Virus record (IMG/VR): IMGVR_UViG_3300011116_000797
Coordinates: 1 to 21,942 of that record
DNA: 21,942 nt
Source: a virus
Strand: one strand, 5' to 3'
Under the pieces are notes generated by a model. It did not search any database. It was given only the letters and a program-made list of their open reading frames with translations, and was not told where the DNA came from. The position numbers and the translations under genes were made by a program. The first letter of the stretch is position 1, and every line of letters starts with the position of its first letter. Below, one piece after another: positions 1-4,690 of this stretch.

Positions 1-578
1 TTCATGTCTGCTTGCCCTATTAAGAAATTCTTAGCAAGGTATGCAAGACGTATTCCATGATCTGTTTTTAATTCCACACCTGTATCTTTATTCTCGCTAT
101 CTGTGGAATAGTATAGTGAGAGATTTTCAATACCCTTAAGTATAAGGGCTGCAGATTTTACACGGGTATAAACCCAGAACTGTATATCTGTATTATTAAG
201 GATGATAGTCTTCCATGCTTGTGTATAAGTATCATTGAAGAAATCTCCGTCCCAGTGGATACGGAATAGTTTAGGGGCGCTTCGCTTGTTGCAGTCAATA
301 ATAAATTCATCTATCATTTCACTTAGCAACACCTGCATGGTGTCAAGGTCTGCGTCCTTTAGTAACTCCCAGTTATGTAATAGGTTTTTCTTTACTGTTG
401 GGAATACTTTTTCCAATTTGCCTGCATAGCAAACACTTTCACAGACAGACGTTGCGCCAGGACATGAATAAGCCTTTCCTGCAGGTAATCCGAATGTGTT
501 AGCGATTGTTGGGGTCTTTCCATTTGGTGAGACGGCATTAGTTACTTTCCTATCTTTGCTTCTGAGTAGTTTAGTCAT
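1..578 (-). CDS. GP88-like phage protein, 3' end outside window
   Basis: Open from an ATG at 578 to the left window edge, 192 codons seen, no stop. The product has a compact Cys motif (SCPGATSVCESVCYAG, Cys at residues 39, 46, 50), a following basic helix, and FRIHWDGDFF near residue 105 followed by QFWVYTRV near 133. This pattern matches my memory of the Gene product 88 family of mycobacteriophages, whose function is unknown; the Cys cluster may bind a metal (inference). It follows the 46-aa gene by 7 nt and shares its transcript, and has its own bipartite promoter at 606-628. The ribosome site is AAAGAAAG about 12 nt upstream. The family name is from memory, not a search. Confidence 0.72.
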   Translation of the reverse strand, partial: MTKLLRSKDRKVTNAVSPNGKTPTIANTFGLPAGKAYSCPGATSVCESVCYAGKLEKVFPTVKKNLLHNWELLKDADLDTMQVLLSEMIDEFIIDCNKRSAPKLFRIHWDGDFFNDTYTQAWKTIILNNTDIQFWVYTRVKSAALILKGIENLSLYYSTDSENKDTGVELKTDHGIRLAYLAKNFLIGQADM

Positions 579-585
579 GGTGGGC

Positions 586-726
586 TTACTCGCTTTCTTT
601 ATTTAATTTTAGCATGAGGGACTGACAAATTTTTCTATTGTATTTTTTCTTATTGGGTACGGCAGAGGCAGCGTTAGACCTACGTAATTCCATAAGCCTA
701 CGTAATTCCTCTTTAGATTTCTTCAT
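586..726 (-). CDS. Small basic protein, 46 aa, probably leaderless
   Basis: A 46-codon ORF too short for usual callers. The product is very basic (starts MKKSKEELRRLMELRRS, ends LMLKLNKESE) with two ELRR repeats encoded by a 13-bp direct repeat, and probably forms a charged helix. A textbook promoter lies directly upstream: TTGACA at 755-760, 17-bp spacer, TAAAAT at 732-737. Only 5 nt separate the -10 box from the ATG, so the mRNA should begin at or near the start codon. An internal ATG (codon 12) with an AGG just upstream is an alternative start. It ends 7 nt before the GP88-like gene and its 3' end contains that gene's promoter. No recognised family. Confidence 0.6.
   Translation of the reverse strand: MKKSKEELRRLMELRRSNAASAVPNKKKYNRKICQSLMLKLNKESE
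606..628 (-). promoter_or_regulatory. Bipartite early promoter motif, copy a
   Basis: TTGTCA at 623-628, 11-nt spacer, TAAAAT at 606-611 with an upstream TG (TGCTAAAAT). Lies in the end of the 46-aa gene and points to the GP88-like gene. One of five copies with identical spacing. Confidence 0.5.
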
Positions 727-731
727 ACTTA

Positions 732-760
732 ATTTTACCAAAATCGTGGGAAAATGTCAA
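732..760 (-). promoter_or_regulatory. Consensus promoter of the 46-aa gene
   Basis: TTGACA (755-760) and TAAAAT (732-737) with a 17-bp spacer on the minus strand. The ATG follows after 5 nt, giving a leaderless transcript that continues into the GP88-like gene. Confidence 0.65.
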
Positions 761-774
761 ATCTTACGTAAACA

Positions 775-796
775 CGACACGCCCGACCTCGTGTCG
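775..796. repeat. CGACACGCCCGA element, copy 1, inverted repeat
   Basis: CGACACG, 8-bp centre, CGTGTCG. Lies directly behind the terminator of the 836-2226 unit. TTACGTAA (764-771) is adjacent, as in copy 2. Confidence 0.5.
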
Positions 797-825
797 AAAA
801 TTTTGTGCGGGGGAAGCACACAAAA
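797..825 (-). terminator. Terminator of the seven-gene unit
   Basis: On the minus strand TTTTGTGTGC, loop TTCCCCC, GCACAAAA, then TTTT, 11 nt after the stop at 836. The stem has a 2-nt bulge. Confidence 0.55.
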
Positions 826-835
826 TCTTTTTTAG

Positions 836-1078
836 TTATTCGTCACTATCTACATACACATAGAGAGAGACAAACTCATCATGCTGGAATTGAACAATGT
901 TCTTTTCACCAAACTCATCCTTATAAGCGATAGCATAGTTGCTGCCTGTTTCATCAGATGCAATTCCAAGTACCTCAACGACCTCATCTTCAACCATGAT
1001 TAAGTCTTCAATCATCAATTGATCTGGTGTTAAGTTATCTGCAAATTTTAATTCCATGTTAGTTATTGTAACAGTCAT
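836..1078 (-). CDS. Acidic small phage protein, 80 aa
   Basis: Last gene of the seven-gene leftward unit. Ribosome site GGGAGG 8 nt before the ATG, lying inside the end of the preceding 21-aa gene. The protein is acidic and predicted mostly beta: IMVEDEVVEVLGIASDET, a Y-rich strand, then FVSLYVYVDSDE. Alternating strands with the LI.VEDEVVEV pattern suggest a small SH3-like barrel, as in many short phage proteins (inference). The stop is followed within 11 nt by an intrinsic terminator. Function unknown. Confidence 0.75.
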   Translation of the reverse strand: MTVTITNMELKFADNLTPDQLMIEDLIMVEDEVVEVLGIASDETGSNYAIAYKDEFGEKNIVQFQHDEFVSLYVYVDSDE

Positions 1079-1079
1079 T

Positions 1080-1145
1080 TTAACGTCCTCCCGAAATTGC
1101 CATGATAGCGATTAGCATTAGTGCAAAAATAAAGAATGCTTCCAT
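1080..1145 (-). CDS. Tiny single-helix membrane peptide, 21 aa
   Basis: The ATG overlaps the stop of the 106-aa gene as TAATG, and the stop lies 1 nt before the next ATG. The product (MEAFFIFALMLIAIMAISGGR) is one hydrophobic helix with an acidic N-end and a basic C-end. It fills exactly the gap between two genes in a chain where every other junction is a TAATG overlap, which supports translation. The GGAGGA that encodes its C-terminus doubles as the ribosome site of the next gene. Function unknown; could modulate a membrane protein, or merely bring ribosomes to the next start. Confidence 0.5.
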   Translation of the reverse strand: MEAFFIFALMLIAIMAISGGR

Positions 1146-1465
1146 TATTCTAGCCCCAACCCTAATTCAAATCCTTCATCTTCATTGTAGTATTCAATGT
1201 TTTCAGGTAGCCATGCGTGTAGGTGGTGTTGCTCAATAATAGCCCATACAGGTGCAGCCGTGTTGCCCTTGTACAAAATACCCTCTGGCATCTCAACGGT
1301 TTCATCCCATAAATCTTCATTAGCAAAGTCAAGAGCCTGTATGCATACTGGCACCATGCTAAGAGGTACTGGTGGATAGTGATTACCTGTTAAGTGATAG
1401 CCAATAGCCTGTTCAAGGCTTATGTCAATATTTTCTGCTAAGTCCATCGCTGTATTCATTCCCAT
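1145..1465 (-). CDS. Conserved-looking phage protein, 106 aa
   Basis: Starts in a TAATG overlap with the 73-aa gene. The sequence is acidic, with LEQAIGYHLTGNHYPPVPLSMVPV at residues 17-40 split by two prolines, a helical middle and a Glu-rich tail. The tract HLTGNHYPPVP recurs, as far as I remember, in unannotated proteins of actinobacterial phages; no function is known to me. No membrane segment and no Cys pairs. A second ATG two codons in is a possible start, but the coupled first ATG is preferred. Confidence 0.75.
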   Translation of the reverse strand: MGMNTAMDLAENIDISLEQAIGYHLTGNHYPPVPLSMVPVCIQALDFANEDLWDETVEMPEGILYKGNTAAPVWAIIEQHHLHAWLPENIEYYNEDEGFELGLGLE

Positions 1466-1686
1466 TATTTACTTACGACCTTTCGTCCTTCACGATAGAA
1501 AGTGCGGGTGTGCATCTTTCCACTTGGCTCAGATAAATTAACTGTTGCATACTCATCTGCAAATCCCCAATCAATGTGCTTATTAAACTCATCAACGGCA
1601 CTTAGTGCATCTGCATAGCGACCCGTCCAATGTACTGGCTTGCTATCATAGGCTACTGTTACTGCGTATAGGTATTCATTTTCCAT
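1465..1686 (-). CDS. Small phage protein, 73 aa
   Basis: Coupled at both ends by TAATG overlaps. The product starts MENEYLYAVTVAYDSKPVHWTGRY, continues with a short helix (ADALSAVDEF) and ends in strands (TFYREGRKVVSK). A beta-alpha-beta layout with mixed charge is likely. No recognised family and no catalytic motif. Function unknown. Confidence 0.7.
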   Translation of the reverse strand: MENEYLYAVTVAYDSKPVHWTGRYADALSAVDEFNKHIDWGFADEYATVNLSEPSGKMHTRTFYREGRKVVSK

Positions 1687-1826
1687 TATGCGTTCTCCTT
1701 AGTTTTCCAAAGTAAATCAATCTCGGTGTAGTCTGCCTCTGCGTTATTAGCAAGGTAGCAATTTAAGCAATACAACTCAGTAATAGATACTGCGTTTTCA
1801 TTACATCTAATACATGTATCTTCCAT
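1686..1826 (-). CDS. Zinc-finger-like peptide, 46 aa
   Basis: Missed by length-limited callers. Two CxxC pairs, Cys5/Cys8 (CIRC) and Cys20/Cys23 (CLNC), spaced as in a treble-clef or zinc-ribbon knuckle, followed by an acidic stretch and a basic end. TAATG overlaps on both sides place it firmly in the operon. Zinc binding is inferred from Cys spacing; the partner, protein or nucleic acid, is unknown. Confidence 0.62.
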   Translation of the reverse strand: MEDTCIRCNENAVSITELYCLNCYLANNAEADYTEIDLLWKTKENA

Positions 1827-2002
1827 TATCCTCTACTCCCTTGTGTAGGTCTGCAATCGTGTGCCTCTGTATAGTCAAATCCACAAAAGTAACAATCCAT
1901 TTTCTCATCACAATTCTTGCAAAAATAAGTAAATTGCATCTCATCACAACAAAAGTGTATCGTGTCACTAATCTCGTAGTGTTGCGTTGTTTCAATTATC
2001 AT
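1826..2002 (-). CDS. Cysteine-rich zinc-binding-like protein, 58 aa
   Basis: Joined by TAATG overlaps to the 74-aa gene before it and the 46-aa gene after it. Seven Cys: 18, 19, 28, 31, 37, 40 and 50, giving CKNC, CYFC and HDC (with His48). The CxxC-x5-CxxC-x7-H-x-C pattern suggests one or two zinc sites. Aromatic residues fill the middle. No recognised family. Frames on either strand at the same place are shadows and lack a ribosome site. Confidence 0.62.
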   Translation of the reverse strand: MIIETTQHYEISDTIHFCCDEMQFTYFCKNCDEKMDCYFCGFDYTEAHDCRPTQGSRG

Positions 2003-2226
2003 TACGCACCAACCTTTACTGCGACAACCGCATAAAAATCTTTACCCCATGACTTGATGCTATCTCCGTGTTGAGGTCTAACACGAACACGATAGGCTTG
2101 AAAGTCTGAGCCATACCATGCGTCATGACTTTCTGCCTCTTGAATAATTCCGTCAATCTTGCGATTACGGGAACGATAGTATTTTCCTACTAGTAGGTTA
2201 TCTATTGTATAGGTTAGTGCTGACAT
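2002..2226 (-). CDS. Small basic phage protein, 74 aa, first gene of its unit
   Basis: First gene after the bipartite promoter at 2270-2292, with AAAGAAAGGCGG upstream of the ATG, the same ribosome site that leads the other early units. The sequence has several predicted strands: YTIDNLLVGKYYRSRNRKIDGI, then YRVRVRPQ, then DFYAVVAVKVGA. The basic YRSRNRK patch could touch nucleic acid (inference). Function unknown. Confidence 0.75.
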   Translation of the reverse strand: MSALTYTIDNLLVGKYYRSRNRKIDGIIQEAESHDAWYGSDFQAYRVRVRPQHGDSIKSWGKDFYAVVAVKVGA

Positions 2227-2269
2227 TTAGTCCGCCTTTCTTTTCTGTTAATTAACTTATTACTCTGTA

Positions 2270-2292
2270 ATCCTATCATGGGAGGCTGACAT
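2270..2292 (-). promoter_or_regulatory. Bipartite early promoter motif, copy b
   Basis: ATGTCA at 2287-2292, 11-nt spacer, TAGGAT at 2270-2275 with extended TG (TGATAGGAT). Drives the seven-gene unit 2226->836. A 5-bp dyad with 3-bp centre (2259-2271) overlaps its downstream edge. Confidence 0.6.
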
Positions 2293-2340
2293 TCCTCTAC
2301 CTACTAGCAAGTAATTCCAAATATTGAGACGCTCAAGCCA

Positions 2341-2356
2341 TGTGATAAATCTCACA
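2341..2356. promoter_or_regulatory. CRP/GlxR-type palindrome 1
   Basis: Perfect TGTGA-N6-TCACA (centre TAAATC), 12 bp from a DnaA box and about 50 bp upstream of promoter copy b. Confidence 0.6.
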
Positions 2357-2367
2357 AATCCTGGGCC

Positions 2368-2376
2368 TGTGGATAA
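2368..2376 (-). other. DnaA box, gap 2
   Basis: TTATCCACA on the minus strand; a degraded second copy (TCGTCCACA) lies 20 bp away at 2388-2396. Confidence 0.6.
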
Positions 2377-2393
2377 CTTACGTAACCTGTGGA

Positions 2394-2413
2394 CGACACG
2401 CCCGAACGTGTCG
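2394..2413. repeat. CGACACGCCCGA element, copy 2, inverted repeat
   Basis: CGACACG, 6-bp centre, CGTGTCG, next to a terminator and to TTACGTAA (2378-2385). Same order as copy 1. Confidence 0.5.
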
Positions 2414-2442
2414 AAAAAAATGAGCAGTTTAAATCATGCTCA
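2414..2442 (-). terminator. Terminator of the five-gene unit
   Basis: Minus strand TGAGCA, 10-nt loop, TGCTCA followed by seven T. About 10 nt after the stop at 2453. Confidence 0.65.
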
Positions 2443-2452
2443 GGATTTTATT

Positions 2453-2602
2453 TTATTTGTTGCGTTCATCTCGCAATGCGATTTGCAATCTGCGGATTTC
2501 TTTATGTTGTTCAATATTTTGTTTCCAAAATAAACACATTACGGTTAGAGATCCACCAAGAGCAATTACAATTGCAATAAGTGTTCCAGTATCTAGAATC
2601 AT
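2453..2602 (-). CDS. Single-pass membrane protein, 49 aa
   Basis: Starts in an ATGA overlap with the 62-aa gene. Residues about 7-25 (TLIAIVIALGGSLTVMCLF) form one membrane helix; the rest is a charged helix (EQHKEIRRLQIALRDERNK) likely to coil in the cytoplasm. This resembles small phage membrane proteins of unknown role; a lysis-modulating or superinfection role is possible but not shown. An intrinsic terminator follows at 2414-2442. Confidence 0.62.
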   Translation of the reverse strand: MILDTGTLIAIVIALGGSLTVMCLFWKQNIEQHKEIRRLQIALRDERNK

Positions 2603-2787
2603 TTAGCCATCTCGCTTTCTTTATGACAAGCATTGAAAAACTTTACATGGTCAAATCTTTCGTTATCGCTTTCAAACATTAAAGAAAACTCATCAACCAA
2701 ATCTTCAAAAAGTAATTGGTCACCAATTAAATCTTTGAATCCGTTTAAGATTTCAGCGGTTGCTACATAGTCTTTACGAGTCATCAT
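2599..2787 (-). CDS. Conserved-type small phage protein, 62 aa
   Basis: Begins directly after the stop of the 50-aa gene and overlaps the next gene by ATGA. The sequence starts MMTRKDYVATAEIL, has FEDLVDEFSLMFESDNERFD in the middle and ends HVKFFNACHKESEMAK. The pattern TRKDY ... ESDNxRFD ... F..AC recurs in many short phage proteins I remember. Their function is unknown. Helical and acidic, no metal site. Two ATG codons are adjacent at the start; either could be used. Confidence 0.75.
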   Translation of the reverse strand: MMTRKDYVATAEILNGFKDLIGDQLLFEDLVDEFSLMFESDNERFDHVKFFNACHKESEMAK

Positions 2788-2940
2788 TTAGTAAATCTCC
2801 ACTTTCTCAACGTCTGCGACATTATCTAAGCGCCATGTACTGTTTACAATTTCAATAACCTTTTCAATTGAGTGGGCTTCATACGCAGGGTATGAAACCT
2901 CACCGCTTGAGTTACGCACTGAAAGTTTTACGCCGTTCAT
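2788..2940 (-). CDS. Small phage protein, 50 aa
   Basis: A 50-codon ORF filling the gap between the 69-aa and 62-aa genes. Its ATG overlaps the previous stop as TAATG and its own stop is directly followed by the next ATG. Product MNGVKLSVRNSSGEVSYPAY, a helix AHSIEKVIEIVNSTW, then RLDNVADVEKVEIY: a compact beta-alpha-beta pattern. No known family. Confidence 0.6.
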   Translation of the reverse strand: MNGVKLSVRNSSGEVSYPAYEAHSIEKVIEIVNSTWRLDNVADVEKVEIY

Positions 2941-3149
2941 TAGTTGGCCACCTTTAGAATTGCATAAGAGCCATTTGCATTTATTTCATCTAGTGCAGGC
3001 TGAATGCGTGGGGCAAGCAATTCCTTGAGCATTGACTCAAGCATTTGAGTACGCATTAACTCTGGAAGTGCAAGCAGGCTCATTCCTACTGGATGAGTTT
3101 CGTCTACCACTGTGACGAAGTGAAGGGAGTGTTTAATTTCTACTGTCAT
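2940..3149 (-). CDS. Small phage protein, 69 aa
   Basis: Second gene of its unit, with AGGA upstream of the ATG. The product starts with strands (VEIKHSLHFVTVVDE), has a long Met/Leu-rich helix (LLALPELMRTQMLESMLKEL) and ends NGSYAILKVAN. No recognised family; the amphipathic helix could mediate dimer contacts (inference). Stop overlaps the next ATG as TAATG. Confidence 0.7.
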   Translation of the reverse strand: MTVEIKHSLHFVTVVDETHPVGMSLLALPELMRTQMLESMLKELLAPRIQPALDEINANGSYAILKVAN

Positions 3150-3167
3150 TTATTTATTTCCTATTCT

Positions 3168-3365
3168 TTAGTTTGAGTTTATTAGTGTGTTAGTACCACG
3201 AAGAGTACCACGAATACCAAGAGTATCGCAAGCGACTTTAACAGATACGCCAACAGGTAATTGTGTTGGGTAAGTGTTGATGAATTGAGCAACCTGACCT
3301 TTAGAGGATAGGTTGATTTTTTTAGTGGAACCTGAAAAGGTTTCTAGTGTTACAGTGTAAGTCAT
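3168..3365 (-). CDS. Small phage protein, 65 aa, first gene of its unit
   Basis: First gene behind the bipartite promoter at 3398-3420, with the ribosome site AAAGAAAGG upstream. The sequence reads as a small beta-rich domain: MTYTVTLETFSGSTKKINL, a helix VAQFINTY, then VGVSVKVACDTLGIRGTLRG. Neutral to basic, one Cys, no membrane helix. Function unknown. Confidence 0.72.
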   Translation of the reverse strand: MTYTVTLETFSGSTKKINLSSKGQVAQFINTYPTQLPVGVSVKVACDTLGIRGTLRGTNTLINSN

Positions 3366-3386
3366 TTAGTGACTTCCTTTCTTTAA

Positions 3387-3407
3387 GTGATAGGACTATC
3401 CTATCAC
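3387..3407. promoter_or_regulatory. 9-bp perfect dyad over a -10 box
   Basis: GTGATAGGA, CTA, TCCTATCAC: arms of 9 bp with 3-bp centre. Placement over the -10 box of copy c makes it a good operator candidate; a 5' hairpin is less likely because half of it precedes the transcription start. Confidence 0.5.
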
Positions 3408-3420
3408 GGGGGGCTGACAA
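3398..3420 (-). promoter_or_regulatory. Bipartite early promoter motif, copy c
   Basis: TTGTCA at 3415-3420, 11-nt spacer, TAGGAT at 3398-3403 with TGA before it. Drives the five-gene unit 3365->2453. A perfect 9-bp inverted repeat with 3-bp centre (3387-3407) covers the -10 box. Confidence 0.62.
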
Positions 3421-3430
3421 ATTAAGGCAT

Positions 3431-3481
3431 TTATTCGCTAGGCTCACTGTGATACTGGTCACATTTATTTGCTAGGCTCAT
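3431..3481 (-). CDS. Possible 16-aa leader peptide
   Basis: A 16-codon frame (MSLANKCDQYHSEPSE) about 30 nt downstream of a good promoter (3517-3545), with AAGG before the ATG. Both ends lie in a 21-bp direct repeat and the middle encodes a perfect TGTGA-N6-TCACA palindrome. It could be a real leader ORF, or just a frame open by chance through regulatory DNA. The promoter argues that something is transcribed here. Confidence 0.2.
   Translation of the reverse strand: MSLANKCDQYHSEPSE
3448..3463. promoter_or_regulatory. CRP/GlxR-type palindrome 2
   Basis: Perfect TGTGA-N6-TCACA (centre TACTGG) between the two halves of a 21-bp direct repeat, about 28 bp upstream of promoter copy c and downstream of the promoter at 3517. 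A one-mismatch site (TGTGA-N6-CCACA) lies at 3567-3582. Confidence 0.6.
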
Positions 3482-3516
3482 TGCCTTATCTGTCCTTATT
3501 TAATTGTTATACTAGA

Positions 3517-3545
3517 AGTATAGCAAAGAAATGTCAAAAAGTCAA
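3517..3545 (-). promoter_or_regulatory. Sigma-70-like promoter in the 3366-3660 gap
   Basis: TTGACT (3540-3545), 17-bp spacer, TATACT (3517-3522) with extended TG. The -10 box is one half of TATACT-N3-AGTATA (3508-3522). Transcribes the gap leftwards over the possible 16-aa ORF and the CRP-like site. Confidence 0.5.
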
Positions 3546-3555
3546 ATCCTGCATC

Positions 3556-3564
3556 GGCGTGTCG
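3556..3564 (-). repeat. CGACACGCC element, copy 3
   Basis: GGCGTGTCG on the plus strand (inverted relative to copies 1, 2 and 5), beside the one-mismatch CRP-like site. Confidence 0.45.
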
Positions 3565-3589
3565 TGTGTGAGATACACCACATTTGCCC

Positions 3590-3610
3590 TGTGTATAACC
3601 CTGTGGATAA
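3590..3610 (-). other. Tandem DnaA boxes, gap 3
   Basis: TTATCCACAGGG (minus strand, box at 3602-3610) is followed directly by TTATACACAGGG (box at 3590-3598), a 12-bp direct repeat of two perfect TTATNCACA boxes. Confidence 0.65.
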
Positions 3611-3620
3611 CTTTTGTCGA

Positions 3621-3650
3621 AATTTTGACGGGCTAAATAAATAACCCGCC
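3621..3650 (-). terminator. Terminator-like hairpin of the six-gene unit
   Basis: Minus strand GGCGGGTTA / TAGCCCGTC stem (with wobble pairs) followed by AAAATTT and CGAC. The T-run is weak, but the position and the AAAATTT(T)CGAC tail match the terminator at 797-825. Confidence 0.45.
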
Positions 3651-3660
3651 AAGATCTAAT

Positions 3661-3735
3661 TTACAAAGAGTAAAGAAAACCAAATACAATCATAGCAATT
3701 AGAATAACTAACAATTTATTTTTCCTCAATTTCAT
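3661..3735 (-). CDS. Tiny membrane peptide, 24 aa, nested overlap
   Basis: Overlaps the last 20 nt of the 29-aa gene in another frame. The product (MKLRKNKLLVILIAMIVFGFLYSL) has a basic N-terminus and one hydrophobic helix running to the C-end, oriented N-in by the positive-inside rule. GGGA precedes the ATG by about 8 nt. Ends 11 nt before a terminator hairpin. It follows the trend of leftward units carrying a tiny hydrophobic gene near the 3' end. Confidence 0.45.
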   Translation of the reverse strand: MKLRKNKLLVILIAMIVFGFLYSL

Positions 3736-3805
3736 TTAGTAATTCCCAAAGTACTGGCTCTAACTCTAACGCCACTGCGTCAAGTTTTTCTTGAAGTGTT
3801 TTCAT
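3716..3805 (-). CDS. Small acidic helical peptide, 29 aa
   Basis: Starts in an ATGA overlap with the 49-aa gene. The product, MKTLQEKLDAVALELEPVLWELLNEIEEK, is given here in two halves: MKTLQEKLDAVALELEP and VLWELLNEIEEK. It has a heptad-like Leu/Val pattern consistent with a short amphipathic helix. Its 3' end overlaps the 24-aa membrane peptide. Function unknown. Confidence 0.45.
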   Translation of the reverse strand: MKTLQEKLDAVALELEPVLWELLNEIEEK

Positions 3806-3951
3806 TCTGCAATCTCCAATTCATTTATGTCAGCGACATAGACATTATCTTTATTTATTCCGTATTTTAATTGGAATTGAAATACATCAATAGCCTCATC
3901 ATAGGATTCAGCCTCAACAGTTATGAAAGCATTAAACTCATAGTTATTCAT
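3802..3951 (-). CDS. Small phage protein, 49 aa
   Basis: TAATG overlap at the start, ATGA overlap at the end. The sequence begins MNNYEFNAFITVEAESYDEA, continues IDVFQFQLKYGINKDN and ends VYVADINELEIAE: strand, helix, strand, as in short phage proteins that carry a VEAxSYDEA segment. Acidic. Function unknown. Confidence 0.6.
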   Translation of the reverse strand: MNNYEFNAFITVEAESYDEAIDVFQFQLKYGINKDNVYVADINELEIAE

Positions 3952-4115
3952 TATTTAACCTCCTTGTATAGGTAATCCCATGCCTTACGGCATAGAATGA
4001 TAGATTGGCAGTTATCACAACAGATAACGCCATGAGGATTAAGGTCAATGTCATAGACATCAACCATTGCAGTAGTTGCTCCACATACGGAGCGAAGGGG
4101 TGCGAATGTACTCAT
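3951..4115 (-). CDS. Cysteine-containing small protein, 54 aa
   Basis: Preceded by AGAAAGG. Cys at residues 11, 32, 33, 36 and 42 (CCDNC and LCRK) could form one zinc site. Product MSTFAPLRSVCGATTAMVDV, then YDIDLNPHGVICCDNCQSI, then a helix ending YLYKEVK. TAATG overlap with the following gene. No recognised family. Confidence 0.58.
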   Translation of the reverse strand: MSTFAPLRSVCGATTAMVDVYDIDLNPHGVICCDNCQSIILCRKAWDYLYKEVK

Positions 4116-4283
4116 TTATTTAACCTTTCTAGTAGAGATACATACATCATGCATACATGTACCGCTAGGTATGCACATGTCGTGTATAGTGTCGGGGGCT
4201 AAGATGACCTGACCGCATTGGCAGAGGTTCATCATTCCTTTAGGGTAATCGCTAACAGTAGCGAGTTTAGTCCAAATACTCAT
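4116..4283 (-). CDS. Cysteine-rich small protein, 55 aa
   Basis: Starts in an ATGA overlap with the 67-aa gene. Cys21, 23, 37, 43, 48 with His34 and His45 (LCQCGQ, DMCIPSGTCMHDVC) suggest metal binding. The second half is encoded by a stretch rich in alternating purine/pyrimidine ATG/CAT steps. Stop is directly before the ATG of the 54-aa gene. Function unknown. Confidence 0.58.
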   Translation of the reverse strand: MSIWTKLATVSDYPKGMMNLCQCGQVILAPDTIHDMCIPSGTCMHDVCISTRKVK

Positions 4284-4483
4284 TTAGACACCTTCCAATC
4301 TGACCACTCAGGAAGACGGTCAGGGTCGCCGTCATAGTAGTAACGCTCTATGTTATTTTCACACACCTCGCAGAATGTGTATTGTGTATCCGCTACATCA
4401 GAGATTGCACTGATGAATGGAGTGTGTAGTTTGCACACCTCTAGTTTAAGAGGGGCTTGATAGTATCTATCTAGTGTAGTCAT
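4280..4483 (-). CDS. Zinc-finger-like small protein, 67 aa, first gene of its unit
   Basis: First gene behind the bipartite promoter 4539-4561, ribosome site AAAGAAAGGTGG. Cys17-x2-His20 and Cys38-x2-Cys41 form a possible CxxH...CxxC zinc site; the C-terminal half reads NIERYYYDGDPDRLPEWSDW. Similar short proteins with CxxC..NI and a W-rich tail occur in actinobacterial phages to my memory; no function is assigned. A 5-bp stem-loop (AAGGG/CCCTT) sits in the leader just before the ribosome site. Confidence 0.72.
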   Translation of the reverse strand: MTTLDRYYQAPLKLEVCKLHTPFISAISDVADTQYTFCEVCENNIERYYYDGDPDRLPEWSDWKVSK

Positions 4484-4538
4484 TTGAGACCACCTTTCTT
4501 TAAGGGATTTCTGTACCCTTGTTTTTCTTTATACTGTA

Positions 4539-4561
4539 AGTATAGCAGGGGGGTCTGACAA
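4539..4561 (-). promoter_or_regulatory. Bipartite early promoter motif, copy d
   Basis: TTGTCA at 4556-4561, 11-nt spacer, TATACT at 4539-4544 with TGC before it. Drives the six-gene unit 4483->3661. TATACT-N3-AGTATA (4530-4544) overlaps the -10 box, the same dyad as at 3508-3522. Confidence 0.62.
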
Positions 4562-4594
4562 ATTGGAGGGGACAAAAGGTATCAATTCGGACAT

Positions 4595-4610
4595 TGTGAG
4601 ATTCATCACA
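4595..4610. promoter_or_regulatory. CRP/GlxR-type palindrome 3
   Basis: Perfect TGTGA-N6-TCACA (centre GATTCA), 34 bp upstream of promoter copy d. Followed at once by a degenerate copy (4611-4626) that runs into a DnaA box. Confidence 0.62.
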
Positions 4611-4624
4611 TGTGATACACATCA

Positions 4625-4653
4625 TGTGGATAACTGGTTAGACCTGTGGATAA
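4625..4653 (-). other. Paired DnaA boxes, divergent gap
   Basis: Two perfect AGTTATCCACA sites on the minus strand (boxes 4625-4633 and 4645-4653), 20 bp apart, about two helical turns, so on the same face. Confidence 0.65.
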
Positions 4654-4669
4654 CTATTTTTCGATCCCC

Positions 4670-4685
4670 TGTGACGGACATCACA
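4670..4685. promoter_or_regulatory. CRP/GlxR-type palindrome 4
   Basis: Perfect TGTGA-N6-TCACA (centre CGGACA), between the DnaA boxes and the GACACG-G-CGTGTC palindrome. Confidence 0.62.
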
Positions 4686-4690
4686 TCCAG

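Larger units (their letters stand above)
3429..3483. repeat. 21-bp direct repeat around a CRP-like site
   Basis: 3429-3449 and 3463-3483 match at 19 of 21 positions (core GCTAGGCTCA), period 34 bp, bracketing the palindrome at 3448-3463. Confidence 0.6.

Noticed and set aside
220-228. Additional TTATACACA (DnaA box) on the minus strand
   Set aside because: Lies inside the GP88-like coding sequence, without neighbouring boxes; likely chance.
638-835. 65-codon plus frame in the first gap
   Set aside because: Runs antisense to the 46-aa gene and through the terminator and CGACACG repeat; no ribosome site.
3429-3483. CRISPR-like or mobile-element repeat
   Set aside because: Only two units, separated by a regulatory palindrome; no transposase, array or terminal repeats anywhere in the window.
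4005-4202. 65-codon plus frame
   Set aside because: Antisense to two coupled small genes that have start overlaps and Cys motifs.
4504-4525. Plus-strand terminator from the AAGGG/CCCTT stem with T-run
   Set aside because: No plus-strand gene precedes it; it lies in the leader of the leftward unit and is more likely part of that mRNA.
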